From positions 1 through 22,445 of IMG/VR virus record IMGVR_UViG_3300044641_001567: a DNA stretch of 22,445 nucleotides. One strand, given 5' to 3'. This stretch comes from a virus. A program made the translations under genes and the position numbers. Below are positions 1 through 7,018 of the stretch, piece after piece. Position 1 is the stretch's first letter, and each line of letters opens with the position of its first letter. A model generated the notes under the pieces. The model saw only the letters and a program-made list of their open reading frames with translations, had not been told where the DNA came from and ran no database searches.

Positions 1-267
1 GCAGCAACATCAAGCACAACCCTATACACAGTACCATCGGCAACAACTACAGTAGTAACTAACATAGTTATCTGCAATCCAACAACATCTGCCGTAACAG
101 CATCAATGACTATTAACGCTATTGACCTTTTGGGTAGCGTATCTATTGCTGCCAATACATCTGCATTTTTTGACTTAAAACAGGTAATTCCTGCAACACA
201 AATTATTGCTGGAAGTGCATCATCAACATCAGTTGACTTCCATATTAGCGGAGTGGAGATAGCATAA
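1..267 (+). CDS. Tail fibre / virion protein, C-terminal fragment
   Basis: The frame is open from the first base and ends in TAA at 265-267, giving the last 88 residues of a larger protein whose start lies outside the window. The fragment is rich in Thr, Ala, Ser, Val and Ile, with alternating hydrophobic residues (for example TTVVTNIVICNPTT near residues 15-28) and no charged core. This is typical of beta-rich C-terminal domains of phage tail fibres and decoration proteins. The next gene starts inside its stop codon (TAATG), so the two are translationally coupled, and that gene encodes a glycine-rich adhesin-like protein. Assignment as a tail component rests on composition and neighbours, not on a specific motif. 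Confidence 0.65.
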   Translation, partial: AATSSTTLYTVPSATTTVVTNIVICNPTTSAVTASMTINAIDLLGSVSIAANTSAFFDLKQVIPATQIIAGSASSTSVDFHISGVEIA

Positions 268-1061
268 TGGGTATTAGCGTATTTCCTGCCGCTGGTGGCG
301 GCGTAACACAGAAAGTACAAGAATTTACTGCAACTGGAACATTTACTGTTCCATCTAACACTACATCTGTAGAAGTATTTCTAGTAGCAGGTGGCGGCGG
401 TGGCGGTGGCGTAGACGGCGCAAATTATCGTGCAGGTGGCGGCGGTGGTGGTGGTGCTGTTCTTAAAAGACATTTACTTGTAACTGCTGGTGCTTCTTAC
501 ACTGTAACTATTGGTGCTGCTGGTACTGCTGGTGCTTCTGGAAATAACAGAGGTGGTAATGGTGGAGATACTTCGTTTGGTTCTCTTGCAGTTGCCACAG
601 GCGGCGGTGGTGGTGGCTCTGGAAGTGGCAATGGTGGCTTAAATGGCGGTTGTGGCGGAGGTGGGGGTCAAGCAGGTCCTTCTTCAACTTCAGGCGGCGC
701 TGGCGGTGGAGCAGGTGGTAATTCTTTTGGACAAGTAGGAAGTTCAACAGGTTCCATGCGTGCAGATTCCGTAATGGGTAAAGGCACTCAAGGTGGAACT
801 GGCACTAAAGGTGGTACGTTTTTTATTAGTTTTGGCGGTATTGGAATAGACGGCTACGGTGGCGGTGGTGGTGGTGGAATGGGTGAACCAACATATTATC
901 AAACTGGTACAAGTAGTGGCGCCGATGGCGGGGGTAATTCTGCTGGTTCTGCTGCTGCTGCGAATACTGGCGGCGGCGGAGGCGGAGGCGGTACTAATGA
1001 CCTTGCTCGCGCTGGCGGTGCTGGTGGTTCTGGTTTCGCTCGCGTTATTTACTGGTCATAA
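267..1061 (+). CDS. Glycine-rich tail tip / adhesin-like protein
   Basis: A 264-residue protein. A short N-terminal region ending in FTATGTFTVPSNTTSVEVFL (about residues 19-38) is followed by more than 200 residues dominated by polyglycine runs of 5-8 Gly, interspersed with Ala, Ser, Thr and Asn. The N-terminal segment is the usual lead-in of the glycine-rich domain found in many phage tail fibres and tip proteins. In T4-like phage S16, Gp38 adhesins use layered polyglycine helices to present receptor-binding loops. The non-glycine stretches between the runs would be the variable loops here. It starts within the stop codon of the upstream fibre fragment and is followed by a small gene with AAGGAG as ribosome site. 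Host recognition is an inference from family behaviour. Confidence 0.7.
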   Translation: MGISVFPAAGGGVTQKVQEFTATGTFTVPSNTTSVEVFLVAGGGGGGGVDGANYRAGGGGGGGAVLKRHLLVTAGASYTVTIGAAGTAGASGNNRGGNGGDTSFGSLAVATGGGGGGSGSGNGGLNGGCGGGGGQAGPSSTSGGAGGGAGGNSFGQVGSSTGSMRADSVMGKGTQGGTGTKGGTFFISFGGIGIDGYGGGGGGGMGEPTYYQTGTSSGADGGGNSAGSAAAANTGGGGGGGGTNDLARAGGAGGSGFARVIYWS

Positions 1062-1072
1062 GGAGATAAATT

Positions 1073-1324
1073 ATGGAACAACATTACGCATTTATTAAAG
1101 ATGGACACGTTGCAAACATAGCAGTGTTCGCTAGTCAAGATGAAGAACTTGCTGACCGTGTAGCGCAAGAACAAGGCTATGACGATGCAGTCTGGTTTGG
1201 AACAGAAGTTCCAATTAAATACTCATCATATGACGGCACAACATTTACTCCACCAACAGATGAATATTTAATCTCTATTGGAATATTAGAGTTAGAACCA
1301 GAAGTAACTGAGCCAACTGAGTAA
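1073..1324 (+). CDS. Small acidic protein downstream of the adhesin
   Basis: An 83-residue protein with a strong ribosome site (AAGGAGAT at 1061-1068) five bases before the ATG. The N-terminus reads MEQHYAFIKDGHVANIAVF. The pattern of a start-proximal 'FIKDG.V.N' followed by an acidic body and a Glu/Pro-rich tail is common in small proteins next to phage tail fibre genes, some of which act as fibre assembly factors. No catalytic motif or membrane segment is visible. The position between the glycine-rich protein and the large tail protein supports a structural or assembly role, but the exact function is unknown. Confidence 0.6.
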   Translation: MEQHYAFIKDGHVANIAVFASQDEELADRVAQEQGYDDAVWFGTEVPIKYSSYDGTTFTPPTDEYLISIGILELEPEVTEPTE

Positions 1325-1326
1325 CA

Positions 1327-1416
1327 GTGTGTAAACAATGTGAGAACTGTAGCAAAGAACATCAACATGATGCTCTTGCTGGTGTAGACATTATGGAATC
1401 AAACGAGTTTATCTAA
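1327..1416 (+). CDS. 29-residue cysteine-motif microprotein
   Basis: A GTG start at 1327 gives MCKQCENCSKEHQHDALAGV and a short tail ending at TAA 1414-1416. The product has CxxCxxC at residues 2-8 plus His 12 and 14, which could bind one zinc ion. It fills the gap between the 83-residue gene and the large tail gene almost exactly. The upstream stop is two bases before its start, and its stop codon merges into the AAGGAG ribosome site of the next gene. Its own ribosome site is weak, so it would depend on coupling. It may be a real zinc-binding microprotein or a spacer that happens to be open. Confidence 0.4.
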   Translation: MCKQCENCSKEHQHDALAGVDIMESNEFI

Positions 1417-1425
1417 GGAGCAATA

Positions 1426-3390
1426 GTGGCAAGCAGACCGCCTGATATATCCGAGCGCGTAGTCATTGACCTATCTGGTCGTACCGCTGCATACTATGAC
1501 CCGACAACATATAAGTTTGATGTGGCTATTGGTGGCATGCCGTTTATTTATGGCATCACAGATGCGACACCCTTTAAACGCCAGACTGCAGAGTTTAGAA
1601 CTCAGCGCTTTGACAATGCCCGTGACCCAGGTGAGCAGTCGCTCTCAGGTTCAGGCTATTGGATTCGTTCACAGTCATCCTTCCATTTAGGTGGAGGCAT
1701 CACATACCAAGAGCCTATTGTTGGCACACCTGATGAAGTTAAGTTTCAGTTCTCTGACTCAGTAGGTGTAGACCCATGGACTCCAGGACAGTTAAGCCTG
1801 CTCCATTCAACATCACTTACACAGGCTTCTACCGCACGCTCTGGCGTATTTTCTACCATAGTTAGTGGCGTTGAGTACCTTGTTAAAGTAACTGGTTCGG
1901 CAGCAGTAACAGCCCGTGTAACCACCACTACTACTGCTGGTACAACAGCAACAATTATTAACAACACAGCAATTAACGAAGAAATTCTTTACGCTGCCAT
2001 GGGTGGTAATGACTTAATGATGGTCACACCTACAAAGGTATGGCGCTACTCATTCGATGCTGTTAGCCCTGCCTTACATCAGGACTACGCCATTAACACA
2101 GCCAATGCTACTTCTGCTTTTATTTCTTATGTCAAACAACGCTTTATGTTGGGCTTTACTGATACAGCAAAGAACACATTTGTCTATGAGTTGGTACGCA
2201 ATACGGGCTCAAGTATTAACCTAAGTACTCTTACTGCCGTTAATGGTAGCGCTACTTTACCTATTGGATTTAGATTCATGGGTATCACAGAGTCAAGTGC
2301 TGCTATCTATGTTGGTGGATTCTCAGGTGATGAGGGTATTGCTCTTAAGATTTCAGTAGATAACACTGGCGCTTTAAGTACTATGACTACGGTATTGGTA
2401 TTGCCACGCGGTGAACGCCTTACTGCTATGTATGGATACCTCGGCACATTTGTAGCCATTGGCACTAGCCAAGGTGTGCGTATTGCAGTCTCAGATGCCA
2501 CTGGCAACTTGTCTTATGGTCCACTCGTATACGAATCAGCCTATGACATCTACGCATTTACAGCCAGAAACGAATACATCTGGGCTGGGGTAAAGAGCGA
2601 AGTAGATAGTTACTCAGGACTTATCCGCATTAACCTTGGAGCACCGCTTGGTGGTGGCAAGTATGCCTACGCAAAAGACTTATACGCATCAGGTACTACT
2701 GGTTATATCTGGTCTATTGCTACATTTTCTAACGGACACAAAGCATTTACTGTTGAGGACTCTGGCTTGTGGCGTGAGTCAATGACAGATTATGTTGAGT
2801 CAGGTGAAATAACAACAGGCATTATTCGCTTTGACACCTTTGAAAACAAAGCATGGAAGCGTATCAAGATTCGCCTTGAGGATGTATTACAAGGTGACAT
2901 AGATATGTTCCGTGTTATTGATGGGGTTGATATAGCATTTCAGACAATTCCAGAAGGAACAACTGAAATCTATGACTACGATTTAGCCCCAGTATTTTCA
3001 ACTGTTTCGGCAGAGGCACAGTTTAAGTTCCGTTTAAACAGAAATGACACAGACCCAACTAAGGGTGCTGTCATCTACGGGTACTCAGTTAAGGCTTTGC
3101 CTACACCTACCCGTGCTCGTGTCCTACAGATTCCTATCTTTTGTTTCGACCAAGAGACTGACCGCAATAAACAAATCATTGGCTTCCAAGGCTATGCTCT
3201 TTCTCGCTTACAAGCACTAGAACAGATGGAAGCGCTGGGCGAAACGCTTATCATTCAAGACTTTACTGCTGGTGGAGAACCTATTGAAGCCGTAGTAGAA
3301 CAAGTTACATTCACTCGCACCACACCACCTAACGCCAACTTCTCTGGCTATGGTGGAATCATCCAAGTAATTGCTCGTACTGTCGTCTAA
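1426..3390 (+). CDS. Large tail protein
   Basis: A 654-residue protein starting at GTG with AAGGAG six bases upstream. The body is a series of beta-rich segments with frequent Gly, Thr, Ser and Tyr and no signal peptide. Repeated modules in the middle (residues 200-450: hydrophobic strand, Gly, aromatic pairs) would suit a propeller-like or beta-sandwich fold. The last 90 residues contain IPIFCFDQETDRN, a helix (about residues 582-600) and a GYGGIIQVIARTV ending. This resembles the C-terminal domain of actinophage minor tail proteins, in which a conserved aspartate segment precedes a Gly-rich final strand. It is the last large structural gene before the lysis cassette. The tail assignment is by context and composition; the exact part of the tail is not resolved. 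Confidence 0.6.
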   Translation: MASRPPDISERVVIDLSGRTAAYYDPTTYKFDVAIGGMPFIYGITDATPFKRQTAEFRTQRFDNARDPGEQSLSGSGYWIRSQSSFHLGGGITYQEPIVGTPDEVKFQFSDSVGVDPWTPGQLSLLHSTSLTQASTARSGVFSTIVSGVEYLVKVTGSAAVTARVTTTTTAGTTATIINNTAINEEILYAAMGGNDLMMVTPTKVWRYSFDAVSPALHQDYAINTANATSAFISYVKQRFMLGFTDTAKNTFVYELVRNTGSSINLSTLTAVNGSATLPIGFRFMGITESSAAIYVGGFSGDEGIALKISVDNTGALSTMTTVLVLPRGERLTAMYGYLGTFVAIGTSQGVRIAVSDATGNLSYGPLVYESAYDIYAFTARNEYIWAGVKSEVDSYSGLIRINLGAPLGGGKYAYAKDLYASGTTGYIWSIATFSNGHKAFTVEDSGLWRESMTDYVESGEITTGIIRFDTFENKAWKRIKIRLEDVLQGDIDMFRVIDGVDIAFQTIPEGTTEIYDYDLAPVFSTVSAEAQFKFRLNRNDTDPTKGAVIYGYSVKALPTPTRARVLQIPIFCFDQETDRNKQIIGFQGYALSRLQALEQMEALGETLIIQDFTAGGEPIEAVVEQVTFTRTTPPNANFSGYGGIIQVIARTVV

Positions 3391-3406
3391 CATATAAGGA
3401 AAGTAA

Positions 3407-3610
3407 ATGAATCCTACTCAGTGGCTAGGTTTAGCCGTATCTCTTTGTACACTTGTTGCTGCTTTTGCTACCGCAGTACGATGGTTAGTTAAACATTATT
3501 TATATGAACTTAAACCTAACTCTGGCACAAGTCTAAAAGATTCTGTCATAAGACTGGAAGAAAAAGTAGAAATTTTGTATCAAATGATGATGCAAAGGGG
3601 AGGAAAATGA
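3407..3610 (+). CDS. Small membrane protein with coiled coil (lysis accessory)
   Basis: A 67-residue protein. One hydrophobic segment spans residues 6-28 and is followed by Lys-His, then a soluble tail with heptad-like spacing of Ile, Leu and Val (about residues 42-62), suggesting a short coiled coil. The ATG follows AAGGAAAG. Its TGA stop sits directly before the endolysin ATG (TGA-ATG), so the pair is coupled. Proteins of this build, one N-terminal transmembrane helix plus a coiled coil next to an endolysin, are frequent in actinophages and are often annotated as DUF2746-like or holin-associated. It could be a second holin, an antiholin or a spanin-like membrane factor; the sequence does not decide. 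Confidence 0.6.
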   Translation: MNPTQWLGLAVSLCTLVAAFATAVRWLVKHYLYELKPNSGTSLKDSVIRLEEKVEILYQMMMQRGGK

Positions 3611-4114
3611 ATGGGTGCAAAGATAGCCAAGAGAGCCACACCTGCTGCGATTGCTGTATTGCGCCAAGCAACGGCGTTGTCGCCGAAGCGCAAGAAAGCC
3701 AGCGATGGACTTCTTCCATCGGCTGCTCATGTAAAGCAGAGTCCAACATCTGACCACAACACAGGTTACGCTGTTGATTTAACACATGACCCCAAGCATG
3801 GTATTGATTGCGTTGAAATCTTTGAGAAACTAAAAGAAGATAGGCGAGTTAAGTACCTTATTTTCAAAGGAAAAATCTGGTCAAGAGAGCGTGCTAAAGA
3901 AGGCAACCGTAAATATACAGGAAGCAATCAGCACGATAAACATCTACACATATCCATTGAAGATGGTAAAGGTAGCGATACTTCACCTTGGTTCTGGTGG
4001 TTAAACCAGCCAAAGGTAATCAATCAAGTTGTTGCTAAGTTAACACCAACGCCTGCTAAGAAGGCATATAAAACAGAAGTTTGTACATGTTGCAAATTGC
4101 ACGGTACAAAGTAA
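3611..4114 (+). CDS. Endolysin, M15/VanY-type D-Ala-D-Ala peptidase
   Basis: A 167-residue peptidoglycan peptidase. The zinc-ligand motif of the M15 family is visible as SDHNTGYAVD (His49, Asp56) and the second half as QHDKHLHIS (His108, His111, His113). The spacing of about 55-65 residues between the two parts is usual for the family. The protein has no signal peptide, so release depends on a holin, and one is encoded immediately downstream with another membrane protein immediately upstream. The C-terminus carries a compact CTCCKLH (residues 158-164) that could bind a second metal or form disulfides, which is unusual for the family. The ATG lies one base after the upstream TGA, with AGGGGAGG at 3596-3603 as ribosome site. 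Confidence 0.85.
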   Translation: MGAKIAKRATPAAIAVLRQATALSPKRKKASDGLLPSAAHVKQSPTSDHNTGYAVDLTHDPKHGIDCVEIFEKLKEDRRVKYLIFKGKIWSRERAKEGNRKYTGSNQHDKHLHISIEDGKGSDTSPWFWWLNQPKVINQVVAKLTPTPAKKAYKTEVCTCCKLHGTK

Positions 4115-4128
4115 ACGAGGAGGAAACA

Positions 4129-4314
4129 ATGGAACAATTTAAACAACTCGGACTGACATGGTTCCGTGCTGCGGCATCCGCTGCTGTTGCACTTTACCTT
4201 GCTGGTGAGACAGACTTTAAAACCCTTGGTGCTGCTGCCCTTGCTGGCTTTGCAGGTCCACTACTAAAGTGGTTAGACCCATCGGCTACACAGTTTGGTA
4301 AAGGCTCCAAGTAA
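4129..4314 (+). CDS. Holin
   Basis: A 61-residue protein. The start at 4129 is chosen because GAGGAGG lies just upstream at 4117-4123 and because the resulting N-terminus (MEQFKQLGLTWFRAAASAA) is the usual beginning of actinophage two-helix holins. Hydrophobic segments span about residues 10-25 and 31-48, separated by a GETDFKT turn, and a short charged tail ends in Lys. Together with the endolysin directly upstream this gives a complete lysis pair. It is the last gene of the rightward late transcript, since a strong terminator follows within 25 bases. Confidence 0.8.
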   Translation: MEQFKQLGLTWFRAAASAAVALYLAGETDFKTLGAAALAGFAGPLLKWLDPSATQFGKGSK

Positions 4315-4319
4315 TAAGA

Positions 4320-4328
4320 CTTAAGACA
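4320..4328 (+). repeat. Isolated copy of the CTTAAGACA motif after the holin
   Basis: CTTAAGACA lies between the holin stop and the terminator hairpin. It is the same core that recurs at gene starts in the leftward array (12.0-17.5 kb), here on the opposite coding strand and not at a gene start. Whether it is functional or a chance match cannot be told from the sequence. Confidence 0.4.
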
Positions 4329-4335
4329 CAAAAGA

Positions 4336-4380
4336 ACCCCCGCGCTAGAGCAATCTAGTTAGCGGGGGCTTTTTTGTTTT
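4336..4380 (+). terminator. Rho-independent terminator of the late/lysis transcript
   Basis: A GC-rich stem CCCCCGC...CTAGA pairs with TCTAG...GCGGGGG around a GCAA loop, with a small internal bulge, and is followed by TTTTTTGTTTT. It sits about 20 bases after the holin stop. In the reverse direction the stem is followed by a weaker T-rich stretch, so it may also stop the convergent minus-strand transcript from 4438-4949. Confidence 0.9.
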
Positions 4381-4437
4381 TCCCGCAAAGCCCTATAATC
4401 CGCTTCCCCTACAGACTATAGTTGATTTACTGTAACA

Positions 4438-4614
4438 CTATCCGCCAGTCTTGTAAAATCCTGGACCTCTAAAATGGACAGCGGGTGGGGTAAAGACTCG
4501 GCGCATTGCGCCTTCGCACAGGCTACATTTTGGCACTGTGCCTGACTCATTGACAGATAGAATTAATTCCTGAACTACATTACAGGCGTTACATTGGAAG
4601 TCATACTGTGGCAT
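4438..4614 (-). CDS. FmdB-family zinc ribbon protein
   Basis: A 58-residue protein when started at the ATG at 4614, which gives the canonical FmdB N-terminus MPQYDFQCNAC. The zinc ribbon ligands are Cys8, Cys11, Cys30 and Cys33, and the C-terminal HFRGPGFYKTGG is the characteristic family ending. FmdB-type regulatory-like zinc ribbons are widespread in bacteria and phages; their role is not well defined, but many are thought to regulate or bind nucleic acid. An in-frame ATG three codons upstream (4623) is an alternative start. It overlaps the end of the upstream minus-strand gene by 14 bases and is the last gene of a three-gene leftward block. Confidence 0.8.
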   Translation of the reverse strand: MPQYDFQCNACNVVQELILSVNESGTVPKCSLCEGAMRRVFTPPAVHFRGPGFYKTGG

Positions 4615-4783
4615 CTTCACCATCCACAGGAGTAGGCACAGTTACTTGTGCCCCACAAAGCGCACACTCTGCATCAGTAAACCACATAGAAATTTCGTTA
4701 TCCTCAAACATGCAGCCAACTCTAAAAAGTTTTGAGCCACAAGGACAAACATGCGTAGGAATACCACGATAGTTAGCCAACAT
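4601..4783 (-). CDS. 60-residue zinc-binding protein
   Basis: The start at 4783 is chosen because it lies 13 bases after the stop of the newly recognised upstream gene (4797-4949). The longer open frame to 4897 would run over that gene and has a poor N-terminus. Residues HVCPCGSKLF (Cys13, Cys15), Cys24 and AECALCG (Cys40, Cys43) form a probable zinc ribbon, followed by a Val/Pro/Asp-rich tail. It resembles the rubredoxin-like or zinc ribbon microproteins common in actinophages. No clear Shine-Dalgarno is present, so coupling to the upstream gene is likely. Function unknown. Confidence 0.6.
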   Translation of the reverse strand: MLANYRGIPTHVCPCGSKLFRVGCMFEDNEISMWFTDAECALCGAQVTVPTPVDGEDATV

Positions 4784-4796
4784 GCTAGAATCAGGC

Positions 4797-4949
4797 TTAC
4801 GCCTTAGCATAAATAGACTTAACCAGTTCATCACGAACAGGAGTGTAGCCGATTTTTTGGTAAAGTACATCAGTGTAATTCTCTCGGCGTGTCGCATAAT
4901 AGACGAGACGTTGTGTAGTAAACTCCTCTATTGTAAAGGAGAAACACAT
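4797..4949 (-). CDS. 50-residue hypothetical protein, start interlocked with the divergent gene
   Basis: Reading the minus strand from the ATG at 4949-4947 gives a 50-residue protein beginning MCFSFTIEEFTTQRLVYYAT and ending VKSIYAKA. The middle is a charged helix-turn-helix-like segment (RRENYTDVLYQKIGY). It has convincing protein character and fills the space between the 60-residue zinc protein and the start of the nuclease gene. Its only possible start codon shares the tetranucleotide CATG (4947-4950) with the ATG of the rightward nuclease gene, because the frame is closed by a stop at 4977-4979. No ribosome site precedes it, so it may be leaderless, or its true N-terminus may be misjudged. 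Function unknown. Confidence 0.55.
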   Translation of the reverse strand: MCFSFTIEEFTTQRLVYYATRRENYTDVLYQKIGYTPVRDELVKSIYAKA

Positions 4950-5787
4950 GACACTAGAAGAAAAAACTGGGAGAAACTACATCTCTCACAGCGCCATGAG
5001 CACTTGGCTCAACTGTGGTTGGTCGTATTACCTATCCCGTATACAGAACGTAGCGCAGAACCCATCCTACTGGCTTGTAGGGGGCAAGGCTCTACATGAG
5101 TTAACTGAAATCTATGATGCTCTACCGCTTGGTAGCCCGTTTGATTCCACTGCTGTATTTAATCAGCGATGGGATGAGAACTACAAGCAGGCTGACAATG
5201 GCATGCCGTTCCGTGCTGGTGGCAGAGCAACCAAGGCTTATCCCAACAAGGAAGATACTTCTTGGTGGTTAGATAACGGACCTAAGATGGGTGATTTCTG
5301 GGTGCAGTTCCGCCATGACAGCGGATACCAGATGTATCATTTACCTGACGGAGCACCTGCCATCGAAACAGAACTTAATGTTCAGATAGGTGGGGTCAAT
5401 ATGAAGGGATTCCTTGACCGCCTTATGGTCGCGCCAACAGGGGAACTTGTTGTAGTTGATATTAAGACATCAAGCAAGGCACCAATAGCCTTCACACAGT
5501 TAGGCACCTACGCTATTATGTGTGAGAAGTTACTTGGTGTTCGCCCTACTTTGGGTGCATACTTCATGGCTCGTACTGGCGAGTTAACCCCACCAGTAGA
5601 CTTATCGCACTACACAGAAGCACGACTTGGACAGTGGGTTAGTGGCTTCAAGATTGCCGTTGAGAACAACATCTTTATACCACAGCCAGGATTTATGTGT
5701 GGTACTTGTTCAGTCAACAAAGCATGCTACGCAGTTAAAGGCGAAGATTCGCACATGTACCCAGAACTAGGAGAAACAAATGAGTAA
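4948..5787 (+). CDS. Cas4/RecB-like PD-(D/E)XK exonuclease with Fe-S cysteines
   Basis: A 279-residue nuclease. The core motifs are GGKALHELTE (His50, the RecB/Cas4 motif I), GFLDRL (Asp157), VVVDIKTSS (Asp171, Lys173) and QLGTYAI (Gln184, Tyr188). One N-terminal cysteine (Cys23) and a C-terminal CGTCSVNKAC cluster (Cys251, Cys254, Cys260) match the four-cysteine iron-sulfur arrangement of Cas4 and AddB-type nucleases. The predicted activity is metal-dependent exonuclease or end-resection of DNA during phage replication or recombination. The start is supported by AAAGGAG at 4936-4942. It is the first gene of the rightward DNA module and overlaps the next gene by eight bases. Many phages carry such Cas4-like genes without any CRISPR locus, as here. 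Confidence 0.85.
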   Translation: MTLEEKTGRNYISHSAMSTWLNCGWSYYLSRIQNVAQNPSYWLVGGKALHELTEIYDALPLGSPFDSTAVFNQRWDENYKQADNGMPFRAGGRATKAYPNKEDTSWWLDNGPKMGDFWVQFRHDSGYQMYHLPDGAPAIETELNVQIGGVNMKGFLDRLMVAPTGELVVVDIKTSSKAPIAFTQLGTYAIMCEKLLGVRPTLGAYFMARTGELTPPVDLSHYTEARLGQWVSGFKIAVENNIFIPQPGFMCGTCSVNKACYAVKGEDSHMYPELGETNE

Positions 5788-6226
5788 TCAAAACGCAGCA
5801 ATTCAGATTAACTTCAAGACAAAAAAAGATGGCATGCTTATTAACCTATACGCAACTGATGCGTTAGAACTTGATACCTTGCTTGATGTAGTAAGTCAAC
5901 GTATCGCAGCACTGATTGACCTTGAAACAACAGTTGAAAATATGGCAACGATTAAGACTTCATTTCCTGGAGCAGAAGTTATTAGTCAAGGTGTAGCACC
6001 AGCGCAAACATACGCACAGCCAGCACAACAGTATCAACAGCCAGCACCTACGGCACAGGGTTATGCGCCAGCACCAACAGGGGCTGCTCCAGCATGTACA
6101 TGTGGCGCAGGTCCAATGCGCTTAGTCAAGGCTGGTATCAGCAAGTCAAATGGCAAGCCATATCGCGCTTTCTATTCATGCCCACAACCACAAGGTATGC
6201 AGTGTAACAACCGAGTAAACGCATAG
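5780..6226 (+). CDS. zf-GRF-like zinc finger protein with Pro/Gln/Ala linker
   Basis: A 148-residue protein in three parts. There is an N-terminal alpha/beta segment (residues 1-60), a low-complexity linker rich in Gln, Pro and Ala (about 72-104), and a C-terminal metal site with Cys106, Cys108, Cys134 and Cys142. Between the cysteines is the segment SKSNGKPYRAFYSCP. The CxC-x(25)-C-x(7)-C pattern with Asn-Gly-Lys-Pro-Tyr before an aromatic pair resembles the zf-GRF domain, known in topoisomerase III alpha and NEIL3 to bind single-stranded DNA. Given its location between a nuclease and a RecA-type ATPase, a single-stranded DNA binding or loading function is plausible. It overlaps the nuclease gene by eight bases. 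Confidence 0.6.
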   Translation: MSNQNAAIQINFKTKKDGMLINLYATDALELDTLLDVVSQRIAALIDLETTVENMATIKTSFPGAEVISQGVAPAQTYAQPAQQYQQPAPTAQGYAPAPTGAAPACTCGAGPMRLVKAGISKSNGKPYRAFYSCPQPQGMQCNNRVNA

Positions 6227-6229
6227 TAG

Positions 6230-7009
6230 ATGCGCCGTTTATCCCGTGCTATTAAGACTGCCTCACAAGGGGGTGCCACTTTACCTACGGTGTGGCGCTC
6301 TCTTGCTGAGCAGCAAATAGCGTTTAGACGGGGTGAAGTGAGTATGGTTGCGGGTCCTCCAGGCTCAGGTAAATCTACCTTTGCCTTGTCACTTGCAGTC
6401 CATGCTCAGGTTCCTACCCTGTACATCTCAGCAGATACACACTCACACACAATGAGTTTGCGTTTGCTTGCGATGATTACAGGCAGACCACAACAAGAAG
6501 TAGAACCATTGATGGAAGCAGATAGAGAATGGGCAGCACAAATGCTCAAGCCTGCTGACCACATCATGTGGGAGTTTGACTCAGCACCAACGCTTAAGGA
6601 TATAGAAGATGCAGTCCTTGCATCACGAGAGCGCTTGGGTCAAGATGTTGAACTCATCGTACTTGACAACGCAGTTGATGTAACCCTTGATGGACAGGAT
6701 GAGTGGGGCGGATTGCGTACCCTCATGCGTGAACTCAAGTGGTGGGCTAGAGAAACTGGCGCTGCTGTTGTTGTCTGCCACCATACAAGTCAAGGCGTTG
6801 CGGGTAATCCTTGCCCACCAAGCAGCGCACTACATGGAAAAATCGCTCAGACCCCATCGTTAATCCTTACTGTGTATAACCAAATTGCTTCAATGGGTGT
6901 GTGCGCAGTCAAGAACCGTTATGGTCCTGCGGATTCAACAGGTGCGAGTCCAGTGTGGCTTGCATACAACCCAGCCAGCATGCAACTGGCAGATTTATTA
7001 CAGGCATAA
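6230..7009 (+). CDS. RecA/DnaB-type P-loop ATPase (AAA_25-like)
   Basis: A 259-residue ATPase. Walker A is GPPGSGKST (42-50), Walker B is LIVLDN (142-147) and a downstream VVCHHTSQG (181-189) is the usual strand-plus-polar-residue motif of RecA/DnaB/RepA-like ATPases. The N-terminal 35 residues are short compared with full replicative helicases, so this is a single RecA-fold domain. It may drive DNA unwinding (RepA or DnaB-like) or strand exchange. The neighbours (Cas4-like nuclease, split primase) favour a replication or recombination role. No primase domain is fused. The ATG lies three bases after the stop of the zf-GRF-like gene, with no strong ribosome site, so translation is coupled. Confidence 0.8.
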   Translation: MRRLSRAIKTASQGGATLPTVWRSLAEQQIAFRRGEVSMVAGPPGSGKSTFALSLAVHAQVPTLYISADTHSHTMSLRLLAMITGRPQQEVEPLMEADREWAAQMLKPADHIMWEFDSAPTLKDIEDAVLASRERLGQDVELIVLDNAVDVTLDGQDEWGGLRTLMRELKWWARETGAAVVVCHHTSQGVAGNPCPPSSALHGKIAQTPSLILTVYNQIASMGVCAVKNRYGPADSTGASPVWLAYNPASMQLADLLQA

Positions 7010-7018
7010 GGAGAAGTT

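Noticed and set aside
508-747. Minus-strand 79-residue frame in the glycine-rich gene
   Set aside because: It is the complement of GGN repeats, giving His/Leu/Gln-rich low-complexity sequence, with no ribosome site; a shadow of the glycine-rich gene.
267-1061. Diversity-generating retroelement target
   Set aside because: No reverse transcriptase or template repeat is seen; the variable-looking repeats are simple glycine codons.
859-1098. Plus-strand hydrophobic 79-residue frame overlapping the end of the glycine-rich gene
   Set aside because: Val/Leu/Ala-rich by frame shift of glycine codons; looks membrane-like but has no independent start signal and overlaps two supported genes.
4782-5099. 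Plus-strand 105-residue frame over the divergent start region
   Set aside because: It conflicts with the nuclease start that has a strong ribosome site and with two minus-strand genes; composition is not protein-like.
4948-5787. CRISPR association of the Cas4-like gene
   Set aside because: No repeat-spacer array and no other cas gene is present; Cas4-like nucleases are common in phages.
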